From assembly GCA_020632995.1 (NCBI GenBank), contig JACKEN010000001.1:496001-560000 (forward strand): a DNA stretch of 64,000 nucleotides. The letters are read 5' to 3'. Source of the stretch: Deltaproteobacteria bacterium. GTDB lineage: Bacteria; Myxococcota; Kuafuiibacteriia; Kuafuiibacteriales; Kuafuiibacteriaceae. Positions within the stretch are counted from its first letter, which is position 1. Every line of letters begins with the position of its first letter. The notes under the pieces are model-generated. The model saw only the letters and a program-made list of their open reading frames with translations. It was not told the origin of the DNA and ran no database searches. Below, piece after piece: positions 36,213 through 44,834 of this stretch. A program made the translations under genes and the position numbers.

Positions 36213-37699
36213 TCCGGCCAGAGCCACAGGGCGGTCGCGGCGGCCACCAGGCCTCCACCCACCCCGACGAGGACGCGGGACGCGGTGGTGTAGTCCTGGG
36301 CCGTGCCCTTGAGCTGGACGACGTCGTCGTCGTCGCCGACGTAGGTCGTGTACTGGTTGGCCTTCGCGTCGGCCGCGAGCCACAGCCCGAGGCCGGTGGC
36401 GGCGGCGGCCACCCCCGCGCTGCCGAGGCCCACCGCGGTCCAGCGGCGCGCGCTCACCCCGGAGCTCTTCGGGGGCGCGAACGCGGTGATCGCGGGCTCG
36501 GGGCTGGGCGCGGCGGAGCGGTAGCCCTCGTAGTAGGCCCGGCCGAAGGCGAGGGCGAAGAGGTCCTTCTGGAAGGTGGCGTCCTCGGAGCCCCGCATCG
36601 CCAGCGCCAGGGGCTCGGGCGCAAGGTCGCCTGCGTCGGCGTGCTTCAGCACCCCGAGGTCGATCTCGAGCTCGGAGGTGTCGTTGCGCAGGTAGTAGCG
36701 GGGCTGGGGCACCAGGGTGAGGTCGAGGCGCTCCTGGTCGGCGGAGTGGAAGTCCGCGTAGCGGACCCCGCGCTCGTCCTCCAGGTACCAGCGGCCGGCA
36801 CGGCCCTGGGGCACCACCAGGCGCGGGGCGTCCTGGGCCCAGGACCGGTCGAAGAGGGGCTCGTTCAGGTGGATGGCGGGGGGCCGCGCATAGACCTCGA
36901 GCCGCGCCATGGGGTTGTCGACCCGGGCGTTGGCCGCCGCGATGAAGGCGCGGGTCTCGTCGTAGGTCACCCGGCCGTCGCCGTCGACGTCCGCCGCGCC
37001 CACCAGGGCGGAGCGCACCTCGTGGCTGAAGATCCCAGCCCCGAAGCGCGACCACTCGTGCACCTCCTTGGCCTTCGAGGTCGAGAGCAGCACCCCGGTG
37101 TTGGGGTAGGCGTCGAGGCCCTCCTTCTGCAAGAAGGACTGCAGGGCGGCCTCCATCTGGGCGGTGTCACCGCCGCGGCGCGCCACCATGAAGTAGGCGT
37201 GGCAGGCGTCGATGATCACGTGGTTCACCGTGGCCGGCGATCTGGCCAGCACCTCCTGGTAGAGGTCGGCGCGGGTGAAGCGGCCGTCCGAGAGGTGCAT
37301 CGTGCCCTCGCCGTCGTCGCCGATGCTCCCGTGGCCCACGTACACGAAGTAGAAGACGGTGCGGCGGCCGGCGTCGCGGGCCGCCTCGATCTTCTGGAAG
37401 GTGCGGGAAAGGGTGCTCAGGAGCTCGCCCCGGGTGGGGGCCCGGGCCATCTTCGCCACCGCCGGGTGGAGGCGCTGGGTGGGCGCGTCGAGCACCGAGA
37501 GCAGGCTGACCTGCGAAGAGGCCAGCCCGAGGAGCTCCGCGTAGCGCGCGCCGTCGTCGTCGGCGTAGCTGAGCGGGGCCAGGCTCCCGTCGCTCGACTG
37601 GTTGTGCGCCACGATGACCGCGAACACCGCCGGGGCCTCGGAGGCCGGCTCGACCGGGTTCATGGCGGCCAGCAGGCCGAGGAGGAGGGGGGCGCTCAT
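36209..37699 (-). CDS. Caspase-like (C14) protein with EF-hand and C-terminal membrane helices
   Basis: The 496-residue protein starts with a signal-like hydrophobic stretch (MSAPLLLGLLAAMNPV). The caspase-type domain follows, with catalytic His in FVYVGHGSIGDDG and catalytic Cys in VIIDACHAYFM. A full EF-hand loop (DVDGDGRVTYDE, about residues 230-241) stands right after the protease core, suggesting calcium control. The middle is beta-rich. Two hydrophobic segments close the protein (WTAVGLGSAGVAAAATGLGLWLA and VLVGVGGGLVAAATALWLW). The start ATG overlaps the stop of the anti-sigma-like gene. It probably cleaves after Arg/Lys or Asp; target unknown. Confidence 0.88.
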   Translation of the reverse strand: MSAPLLLGLLAAMNPVEPASEAPAVFAVIVAHNQSSDGSLAPLSYADDDGARYAELLGLASSQVSLLSVLDAPTQRLHPAVAKMARAPTRGELLSTLSRTFQKIEAARDAGRRTVFYFVYVGHGSIGDDGEGTMHLSDGRFTRADLYQEVLARSPATVNHVIIDACHAYFMVARRGGDTAQMEAALQSFLQKEGLDAYPNTGVLLSTSKAKEVHEWSRFGAGIFSHEVRSALVGAADVDGDGRVTYDETRAFIAAANARVDNPMARLEVYARPPAIHLNEPLFDRSWAQDAPRLVVPQGRAGRWYLEDERGVRYADFHSADQERLDLTLVPQPRYYLRNDTSELEIDLGVLKHADAGDLAPEPLALAMRGSEDATFQKDLFALAFGRAYYEGYRSAAPSPEPAITAFAPPKSSGVSARRWTAVGLGSAGVAAAATGLGLWLAADAKANQYTTYVGDDDDVVQLKGTAQDYTTASRVLVGVGGGLVAAATALWLWPE

Positions 37700-38427
37700 G
37701 GCGTCTTCCTCACCGTGACCCAGACGGTCCGGGTCCACAACCCACCATCCGCGCCGAAGAAGTGTCCGACCACCGCGACCCGACCCTCCGGCCAGTCCGC
37801 CTGCACGGTCTGGGGGGCGCCGAGGGCCTTGTCCTCACCCGTCACCACCGGCTGGCGGGGGTGGATCACCCGGGGTTGCCCGTCCTCGGGCTCCAGCCTG
37901 ACCTCCAACGCCTCGGCGCCTGCGAGGTTCACGTACAGAAGCGCCAGGTTGTCGCCGGGCACGAGCTCCGCGTCCTCGGGCGCGGCGAGGTCGAGCACCG
38001 CGATCCGGCCGCCCTCGTCCCGCAGCCGAAGGGCGCGCAGCCCCAGCCCGGTCACCGGGGCCTCGACGCCGCGCGGCCTGAGCTCGTCGCCCCGCGGGGT
38101 CGGGCGGGGCGCGGGGGCCAACAGGGCCAGGGCCAGGGCGCCGGCCGCCGCGAGGCCAGCCAGGGCGGGGGTCAGCCACGGGCGAGGGGCGGGGGCGGGC
38201 GCGCCGAACAGCGCCGCCGCCACGCGGTCCTCTGCGCCGGGGTTGAAGGCGTTCGCCTTGCCCCCGTAGAGGCCGTGCTCCGCTTCCGCGTAGCGACCGA
38301 AGACCCGCTCGCACGCCGCGCACTCCCGCACGTGGGCGCGCAAGGCAGCCTGCTCTTCCGCCGCGAGGCCGCGGGTGAAGTGACGATGGATCTGCGCCTC
38401 GAACTGGGCGTGCGCCGCCTGGTCCAT
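37696..38427 (-). CDS. Zinc-finger anti-sigma-like protein with DUF4384-like C-terminus
   Basis: The 243-residue protein has the anti-sigma zinc-finger motif near the N-terminus (HRHFTRGLAAEEQAALRAHVRECAACERVF: H-x3-C-x2-C), then one membrane helix (ALAGLAAAGALALALLAPAP). The outer domain is beta-rich and resembles DUF4384 (GDNLALLYVNLAGAEALEVRL, TVQADWPEGRVAVVGHFFG). It should hold the sigma factor encoded just upstream (stop and start share TGATG) at the inner membrane and release it on a periplasmic signal. The downstream caspase-like protein may participate. Confidence 0.8.
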   Translation of the reverse strand: MDQAAHAQFEAQIHRHFTRGLAAEEQAALRAHVRECAACERVFGRYAEAEHGLYGGKANAFNPGAEDRVAAALFGAPAPAPRPWLTPALAGLAAAGALALALLAPAPRPTPRGDELRPRGVEAPVTGLGLRALRLRDEGGRIAVLDLAAPEDAELVPGDNLALLYVNLAGAEALEVRLEPEDGQPRVIHPRQPVVTGEDKALGAPQTVQADWPEGRVAVVGHFFGADGGLWTRTVWVTVRKTP

Positions 38428-39134
38428 CACGCTCCCCTCCCGAAGCTCCGCATCCAGCGGAGCCATCCACGTTCTTGTTGCACGTAGCCCGCGAAGTAGC
38501 CGTGGGCCTGCATGAACTCGAAGAAGCGCGTGCGAATGCGCTGCTCCGAGGTCTTGATCTTGGACGGGGACAGCCCCGTCATGTCCGCGATGTCCTTGTG
38601 CTCGAGCTCCTCGACGAAGCGGAGGCGGTAGACCTCGCGCTCGCGGGCCGGAAGGTCGGCCTCGAAGCGCTGGACGAGCTGCACGAGCTCCGCCCGGCCC
38701 ACGTCGTCGTGGGGGTCGCCGCTGAGCGAGAGGTGGCCGTGGAGCGGGTCGAAGGCGGGGCTGGGGCGCTCGGCGGCGCTCTCTGGAAGCTCGATGGAGT
38801 ACTCCACCAGCGCCCGCTCCTTCCGGCGGAAGTCGTCGATGATCAGGTTGCGCGCGATCGTGAGGAGGTAGGCCTCGTAGGACGAGAGGCCGTCGTAGGC
38901 CATGCGCGCGCGCTCGGAGAAGGCCCGGGCGAAGACCTCCTGCACCCGGTCCTCGAGGTCGAAGGCGGAGCGGGTGCCGTGGAACTGGCAGCGCCGGCCC
39001 CCGCTCTCGAAGGAGAAGCCGCCCCGCAGGAGCCCGGCGACCCGCCCGACATAGCGGTGGTACACCTGCATCAGGGCTGCGGGTTCTCCCCGTCGGAAGC
39101 CTTCGAGCAGGCTTCGGTCTTCCACCATCAGCAT
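38427..39134 (-). CDS. RNA polymerase sigma factor, ECF-like
   Basis: Sigma region 2 (RVAGLLRGGFSFES..., then LEDRVQEVFARAFSERARMAYDGL and AYLLTIARNLIIDDFRRKER) and region 4 (LPAREREVYRLRFVEELEHKDIADMTGLS, SPSKIKTSEQRIRTRFFEF) are present, no region 3, so it is ECF-like. Region 2 carries an insertion of about 20 residues (GGRRCQFHGTRSAF) absent from common ECF factors. ATG 39134 is chosen; the frame is open up to 39299. It is the first gene of the four-gene operon with anti-sigma, caspase-like and HD proteins. Confidence 0.85.
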   Translation of the reverse strand: MLMVEDRSLLEGFRRGEPAALMQVYHRYVGRVAGLLRGGFSFESGGRRCQFHGTRSAFDLEDRVQEVFARAFSERARMAYDGLSSYEAYLLTIARNLIIDDFRRKERALVEYSIELPESAAERPSPAFDPLHGHLSLSGDPHDDVGRAELVQLVQRFEADLPAREREVYRLRFVEELEHKDIADMTGLSPSKIKTSEQRIRTRFFEFMQAHGYFAGYVQQERGWLRWMRSFGRGA

Positions 39135-39159
39135 CGTTGGCCGTACAGTCCTGGTCTCG

Positions 39160-40011
39160 ATGTTTCCTACGTCCGGAGGCCGCGCCAGGGCGATCTCGCT
39201 GGCGATTTTATTTGCTTCAGCCGCGGGAGGTGGAGCGTGCGGTCCCGATCTCACCCGCCAGGCGGGCCGGCTCGAGGTGTACGCGAGTGGGGTCGCCACC
39301 GACGCCGACGCACTCGCGCTCCACGTCGCGGCCGAGGGTGGCGGCAGCTACGAGGCGTCCATGACGCTCGCTGGGGCCCAGCACGTAGTGGAGTCGGTGC
39401 CCGCGGGCCGGGTGGAGGTCCGGGTGGAGGCCTGGCGGGCGGGGACCCTGATCCAGTCCGGCGCGGTGCTCCTGCAGATGGTGGACGGCGCGATCATCCC
39501 GGTCACTGTCGCCCTCCACAGCGGCGGGGTGGTGGAGCCGGTGGTGGTGTCCGCTCCGCTCACCATCCCGATCGGCCCCCTGCGCGAGAGCGACGTGAGC
39601 GGCGGGATCCTCGCCGGCTCCGGCGTGGTGCCCGCGGCCGATATCCGCACCTTCGTGGACCAGGTCGAGGCCGCGCTCGGGAGCGCCCCGGAGGATGCGC
39701 GGCTGGCCTCGGCCCGGCTGGTGGTTGATCGGGCGGCGTCCCACGAGGTCGAGAAGCTCCAGGACCTGTGGCGGGACGAGCTCGATCTATATGCGTCGGC
39801 AGGTGATACCCCGGTGCAGGTGGCGAGCGCGAGCTTGGGTGAGGACACCGCCAGCGTCGAGCTGGGCGTCGTCCAGGGGGTCGAGGTGCCCGAGGGGCTC
39901 GAATCCGCCCACCAGCTCACCGTCACGGTGTCTGGTGAGGCGCGGCGGACCTTCGAAGAGGAGGTCCGGGGCCAGCTGAACCTGGTCATCACGTTGTCCG
40001 CCGGCCAGTAG
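39160..40011 (+). CDS. Exported protein or lipoprotein of unknown function
   Basis: Signal-like N-terminus MFPTSGGRARAISLAILFASA then GGGACGP. The Cys follows Gly-Ala, a poor lipobox, so type I or II processing is unclear. The mature 255 residues are beta-rich at first (LEVYASGVATDADALALHV, GRVEVRVEAWRAGTLIQSG), then helical (DQVEAALGSAPEDARLASARL) with a final beta part. No known domain. The ATG is just 25 bp from the divergent sigma ATG, so both promoters must overlap coding sequence of the other gene. Confidence 0.6.
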   Translation: MFPTSGGRARAISLAILFASAAGGGACGPDLTRQAGRLEVYASGVATDADALALHVAAEGGGSYEASMTLAGAQHVVESVPAGRVEVRVEAWRAGTLIQSGAVLLQMVDGAIIPVTVALHSGGVVEPVVVSAPLTIPIGPLRESDVSGGILAGSGVVPAADIRTFVDQVEAALGSAPEDARLASARLVVDRAASHEVEKLQDLWRDELDLYASAGDTPVQVASASLGEDTASVELGVVQGVEVPEGLESAHQLTVTVSGEARRTFEEEVRGQLNLVITLSAGQ

Positions 40012-40095
40012 TCTCGCCTGTCGCCTGTGTTTTTTTGTCTCGCGGATCGCTCCCGGGTTGGCCTCGTCCGTATGTAGACGGACAAGGCGTGACCT

Positions 40096-42345
40096 GTGGA
40101 CCCCGTGAACGCCATCGTCGTCGCCGCCGGGGCCGCAGTCGCCCTGGCGGCGGCGGCGATACTCAAACGCCGCGCGTCTCAGGACGAGGCTCGCGCCCTG
40201 GCCGCCTTGAAGGCCTCACAGGAGGAGGGCGCGCACCTGCCGCCCTCGCTCCACCCGGTGATCGACACCCAGGTCTGCATCGGCAGCCTGTCTTGCGTGT
40301 CGGCCTGCCCGGAGGGTGACATCCTGGGCATCGTGCACGGCGCCGCCACCCTCGTGCGGGGCGCCAGCTGCATCGGGCACGGCCGCTGTGCCCTCGAGTG
40401 CCCGGTGGACGCGATCAAGCTGGTCTTCGGGTCCAGCCAGCGCGGCATCGACCTGCCCGAGGTGGACGCCCACTTCGAGAGCAGCCGCCCCGGGGTCCAC
40501 ATCGTGGGCGAGCTGGGCGGGATGGGCCTCATCAAGAACGCAATGATCCAGGGGCTCCAGGTGGGCACCCACCTGGCAGAGCGCCTCGAGCGCCAGGCCC
40601 CAGGAGCAGAGTCGCGGTACGACGTGGTGGTGGTGGGGGCGGGGCCGGCGGGCATCGCCGCGGCCACCGCCCTCTCGCAAGCCGGCCTGCGATTCGTGCT
40701 CCTCGAGCAGCGCCACACCGGTGGCGCCATCGCCAGCTATCCGCGCCAGAAGCTGGTGATGACCGAGAAGGTCGAGGTGCCGGGCTTCGGCAGCTTCGGC
40801 GCGCGGCGCATGACGAAGGAGGCCCTGATCGAGGGCCTCGCGAGCATCATCGAGCGCTTCAAGCTCCCGATCCACGAGGGCATCCACGTGGAGGGGATCC
40901 GAGGCGAGGACGGCGCCTTCGTCGTGGACACCGACAAGGGCGAGGTCCACGCGCGCAAGGTGGTGCTCGCGGTCGGTCGGCGGGGCACGCCCCGGCGGCT
41001 GGGGGTGCCGGGGGAGGGCCTCGAGAAGGTCACCTACTCTCTCCTCGACCCCGAGCAATACGCGGGCCAGCGGGTGATGGTGGTGGGCGGCGGCGACGCC
41101 GCGGTCGAGACCGCGTTGTCGTTGGCCAGGGCCGGGGTGGAGACGATCATCTCCTACCGCAAGCCGACCTTCAATCGCTGCCGTGGCCCGAACCGAGAGG
41201 CGATCGGCGCCGCGATCATGAACCAGGAGCTCCTGGCCTACACCCCGTCCGAGGTGGTGCGGGTGGAGCCCGATCACGTGGTGCTCCAGACCCAGCGGGG
41301 TGAGGAGGCGATCCCCAACGACTACGTCATCGTGTGCGCGGGCGGTGAGCTCCCGGTCGGCTTCCTGTCGCGCTCCCGCATCAGCATGCGGCGGCATGAA
41401 GGCGAGGAGGCCCAGCTGTCACCCGCGGCCAAGCCGCGCCTGGTGGGCGGGCGCTTCATCACCGCGAGCGAGGAGGAGGAGCGGGCGAAGACCCGCCGCC
41501 TGTCGTGGGCCCTGTTCGCCCTCGGGGTGGTGACAGTGGCGGCTCTGGCGGTGAAGGGCTGGGACTACTACGTGCTGTCCGAGGAGGCCCGCTGGGACAG
41601 CCCGATGCACGACGCGTGGCGCCCGGCCGGCGACGTCGGGCACGGCATCGGGGTGGTGGCGAGCATGGTGATGCTCTCCAACTTCCTCTACCCCATGCGT
41701 AAGCGCCTGGGCTTCCTGAAGGGCGCCGCGCCCATCAACCGCTGGCTGACCTTCCATGTCTTCGTGGGGCTCCTGTCGCCCGCGGTCATCGCCTTCCACG
41801 CCGCGTTCCAGTCGAACAACCTGATCGCCACCGGCACCTTCTTCTCGCTCCTGGTGGTGGTGGGGACCGGCCTCGTGGGCCGCTTCGTGTACGGCCTCGT
41901 GCCTCGGGCGGACGGGCGCGTGGTGGCGCGGGAGGTGCTCGAGGAGGAGATGCGGCGCCTGCTCGACCGGGCGGGCACCCGGATCCTGCGCTCCATGAAC
42001 CCCTCCGCCCTCGAGCGGAGCGTGCACGCCCTGGAGCCGCGCTTCGACCACAAGAGCTCGGTGGCGGGGCTCTTCTTCCGCTATCCGGCGGCCCTGGTGG
42101 CGGAGCAGTTCCGGCTCTGGAACCAGCGCCGCCTCTACGCGGATCCGGCCGACTACCGCGACTACGCGGAGACCTCGCGGCTCCTGTTCCGCCTCAAGTT
42201 CCAGCTCGAGCTCTACGAGGCCCTGCGCCGCTTCCTGGGTTGGTGGCGCATCCTCCACGTGACGCTGGCCCTGTTGTTGGTGGTCATCATGGGCGCGCAC
42301 ATCGGCGTGGCCCTCTACCTCGGCTACGGGTGGATCCTGTTTTGA
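40096..42345 (+). CDS. Inner-membrane FeS / flavoprotein / cytochrome b-like fusion oxidoreductase
   Basis: A 749-residue fusion. Residues 1-22 form a membrane anchor. At about 55-115 a ferredoxin-like double motif follows: CIGSLSCVSACP and CIGHGRCALECP. Both have Ser or His in place of the second Cys of the usual CxxCxxCxxxCP. Residues about 175-460 are a thioredoxin-reductase-like flavoprotein with FAD site VVVVGAGPAGIAAAT and NAD(P) site VMVVGGGDAAVETAL, without the redox CxxC. The C-terminal 270 residues have about five helices with His in GHGIGV, TFHVFVGLLSPAVIAFHAAF and LHVTLALLLVVIMGAHIGV, possible b-haem ligands. It would pass electrons between NAD(P)H or ferredoxin and quinone or periplasmic cytochromes. 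It leads the cytochrome operon. Confidence 0.85.
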   Translation: MDPVNAIVVAAGAAVALAAAAILKRRASQDEARALAALKASQEEGAHLPPSLHPVIDTQVCIGSLSCVSACPEGDILGIVHGAATLVRGASCIGHGRCALECPVDAIKLVFGSSQRGIDLPEVDAHFESSRPGVHIVGELGGMGLIKNAMIQGLQVGTHLAERLERQAPGAESRYDVVVVGAGPAGIAAATALSQAGLRFVLLEQRHTGGAIASYPRQKLVMTEKVEVPGFGSFGARRMTKEALIEGLASIIERFKLPIHEGIHVEGIRGEDGAFVVDTDKGEVHARKVVLAVGRRGTPRRLGVPGEGLEKVTYSLLDPEQYAGQRVMVVGGGDAAVETALSLARAGVETIISYRKPTFNRCRGPNREAIGAAIMNQELLAYTPSEVVRVEPDHVVLQTQRGEEAIPNDYVIVCAGGELPVGFLSRSRISMRRHEGEEAQLSPAAKPRLVGGRFITASEEEERAKTRRLSWALFALGVVTVAALAVKGWDYYVLSEEARWDSPMHDAWRPAGDVGHGIGVVASMVMLSNFLYPMRKRLGFLKGAAPINRWLTFHVFVGLLSPAVIAFHAAFQSNNLIATGTFFSLLVVVGTGLVGRFVYGLVPRADGRVVAREVLEEEMRRLLDRAGTRILRSMNPSALERSVHALEPRFDHKSSVAGLFFRYPAALVAEQFRLWNQRRLYADPADYRDYAETSRLLFRLKFQLELYEALRRFLGWWRILHVTLALLLVVIMGAHIGVALYLGYGWILF

Positions 42346-44834
42346 AAGCTCGGTTGCTCGGGGGCTTGATCGCCGTCCTGGTGTGTGGGGCGTGGCCGGG
42401 CTCGGCCCGGGCGCAGCTGTTCAGCCCGGGCAAGCTGGCCAAGGCCCACGCGGACCTCGAGGGCCTCGACAACTGCACCAAGTGCCACCCGAAGGGCGGC
42501 AAGCTCGAGGCGGCGCGCTGTCTGGACTGCCACACGGAGCTCAAGGACCGGGTGGCCCAGGGCAAGGGCTACCACGGCAAGCTCACCGAGAAGGCGTGTG
42601 AGAAGTGCCACCGGGACCACAAGGGGCTCAAGTTCCAGATGATCAGATGGGACAAGAAGGCCTTCGATCACCGCGAGGCCGGCTGGATCCTCGAGGGCGC
42701 GCACAGGAAGGCCAAGTGCGAGGGCTGCCACGAGGTCCGCCTGATCAAGGACGCGGGGGTGAAGAAGATCCTGGCCCGCGCCAACAAGAAGGAGACCTTC
42801 CTCGGGGTGGGCACCCGCTGCCGGGACTGTCACTTCGACGAGCACCGGGGCCAGCTGGACCTGGCCTGCGACAAGTGCCACGACGCCGAGGCCTTCAAGC
42901 CGGCCAAGGGCTTCGACCACGCGAAGACCGACTACGCGCTGAAGGGGCTGCACCGCAAGGTGGCCTGCGACAAGTGCCACGCCACCGAGGTGGACGGGCG
43001 CACCCCGAGCGGCGCCTTCCCCGCCCCGGTGTCGCGGGAGTTCGCGCGCTACAGCCCGGTGGAGCACGAGCGCTGCACCGACTGCCACGCCGACCCGCAC
43101 GACGGCCGCTTCGGCAAGCGGTGCGAGAAGTGCCACTCCGAGGTCGGGTGGGGGGTCATCCAGAGCAAGGCCAAGGGCAACCGGGCCTTCCACGACAAGA
43201 CCCGCTACCCCCTGGAGGGCGAGCACGAGGACGTCGCCTGTGAGGCGTGCCACCTCCCCCTCGGGAAGACGCGGCAGGTCTTCAAGGGGCTGCCCTTCGA
43301 CCGCTGCGATCGCTGCCACCTGGACGCCCACCAGGGCCAGGTGAAGGGGGACTGCGCCGACTGCCACGACCTCAACGGCTTCGTCCCCGCCCGGTACGAC
43401 GAGGAGGCCCACGCCCGCGCCGCCCTCGCCCTCGAGGGCGCCCACCGGGCGGTGGCTTGTCAGCGCTGCCACGAGGTGTCCAAGCGCAAGGAGGAGCCTA
43501 CGAAGGCCCTGGCCAAGGCCCTCAAGAAGCGCAAGCGCGCCTTCGAGGTCAGCGCGATGAAGTTGGATCTGCCCGGGCGGCGCTGCCTGGACTGCCACAA
43601 GGATCCCCACGGCGGGCAGCTCGACGCGCGGGTGAAGGCGGAGGGCTGCGAGGGCTGCCACGACGCCGAGGCGTGGAGCCGGGTGCGGCTCGATCACGCC
43701 ACCCAGACCCGCTACCCGCTGACCGGCGCCCACGCCGAGGCCCGCTGCGGTGACTGCCACGTGGCCCCGAAGGCGGGGCAGCCGGTGCGGTACCGGCCGC
43801 TCGCCACCGAGTGCGCCTCATGCCACCCCGACGTGCACGCGGGGCAGCTGGGGCAGGACTGCCAGCGCTGCCATGACACCTCCTCCTTCAAGCTGCAGGC
43901 CTTCCTGCACGAGAAGACCCGCTTCCCCCTCACCGGGAAGCACCAGGAGACCGGCTGCGAGAAGTGCCACCTGACGGTGGAGGCGGCGGGGGCCAAGGTT
44001 GTGCGCTATCAGCCGCTGCCGCTGGTCTGCGAGGGCTGCCACGCCGACTACCACCAGGGCGGCTTCGACAGCTTCGTCGGCACCCGCACCGCCACCGTCA
44101 CCACGACCCAGGGGACCTGCGCGGCCTGCCACGCCACCCGGGGCTGGGCCCCCGCGGCCTTCGACCACGCCCAGGTGGGCTGGGCCCTCGTCGCCCGGCA
44201 CGCCGAGGCCCGCTGCGGCGCCTGCCACGGCACCGACCTCAAGACCCCGCTGTCCAGGGACTGCGCAAGCTGCCACCGCGATCCCCACCGCGGGGAGCTC
44301 GGCCAGCGCTGCGAGGGCTGCCACCAGGAGCTGAGCTGGGAGAGCCGCTTCGACGCGGACGCGCACCAGAGCACGACCTTCCCGCTCTCGGGGGCCCACG
44401 CGATGATCCCATGCGAGGAGTGCCACAGCGACACCTTCGGGCGCGGCTTCGTGCGGGCGGCGGCCGGCTGCGTGAAGTGCCACGCCCAGGACTACGACCG
44501 CGCCGCGCTCACCGGCATCGACCACGTGCAGGCCGGCTTCGACACCGACTGTCGACGCTGTCACACCCCGTGGACCTTCGAGCGCGGCCGCTTCGACCAG
44601 CACGACGCTTGCTTCTACATCAGCGCCGGTCCCCACGCCGGCATCTCCTGCCTCGGCTGTCATGACAGCCTGCAGGGGGCCCAGATCAGCGGGCAGTGCA
44701 ACACCGGCACCGCGCGCTGCACCGGCTGCCACGAGCACACCCAGGAACGGACCGACCCCGAGCACCGAGAGGTGTCGGGCTATCAGTACAAGGATCAGAA
44801 ATGCTACGAATGCCATCGATTCGCAGAACGTTGA
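42342..44834 (+). CDS. 30-haem c-type cytochrome
   Basis: TTG 42342 overlaps the upstream stop by four bases (TTGA) and opens a signal peptide (KARLLGGLIAVLVCGAWPGSARA). The mature protein, about 800 residues, contains thirty CxxCH motifs by count. Seven follow a repeating plan CH-x-D-x-H-x-G with a further CxxCH about ten residues on (for example CHADPHDGRFGKRCEKCH), where the extra His may be an axial ligand. The packing is that of a long haem wire in the periplasm. It is the middle of a four-gene set: membrane oxidoreductase upstream, 18-haem lipoprotein downstream with a 34-base overlap. Function: electron transport along the envelope. Confidence 0.92.
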   Translation: MKARLLGGLIAVLVCGAWPGSARAQLFSPGKLAKAHADLEGLDNCTKCHPKGGKLEAARCLDCHTELKDRVAQGKGYHGKLTEKACEKCHRDHKGLKFQMIRWDKKAFDHREAGWILEGAHRKAKCEGCHEVRLIKDAGVKKILARANKKETFLGVGTRCRDCHFDEHRGQLDLACDKCHDAEAFKPAKGFDHAKTDYALKGLHRKVACDKCHATEVDGRTPSGAFPAPVSREFARYSPVEHERCTDCHADPHDGRFGKRCEKCHSEVGWGVIQSKAKGNRAFHDKTRYPLEGEHEDVACEACHLPLGKTRQVFKGLPFDRCDRCHLDAHQGQVKGDCADCHDLNGFVPARYDEEAHARAALALEGAHRAVACQRCHEVSKRKEEPTKALAKALKKRKRAFEVSAMKLDLPGRRCLDCHKDPHGGQLDARVKAEGCEGCHDAEAWSRVRLDHATQTRYPLTGAHAEARCGDCHVAPKAGQPVRYRPLATECASCHPDVHAGQLGQDCQRCHDTSSFKLQAFLHEKTRFPLTGKHQETGCEKCHLTVEAAGAKVVRYQPLPLVCEGCHADYHQGGFDSFVGTRTATVTTTQGTCAACHATRGWAPAAFDHAQVGWALVARHAEARCGACHGTDLKTPLSRDCASCHRDPHRGELGQRCEGCHQELSWESRFDADAHQSTTFPLSGAHAMIPCEECHSDTFGRGFVRAAAGCVKCHAQDYDRAALTGIDHVQAGFDTDCRRCHTPWTFERGRFDQHDACFYISAGPHAGISCLGCHDSLQGAQISGQCNTGTARCTGCHEHTQERTDPEHREVSGYQYKDQKCYECHRFAER

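Noticed and set aside
40021..40095. Intrinsic terminator at the T-run after the exported-protein gene
   Set aside because: Seven T residues are present but no stable stem precedes them.
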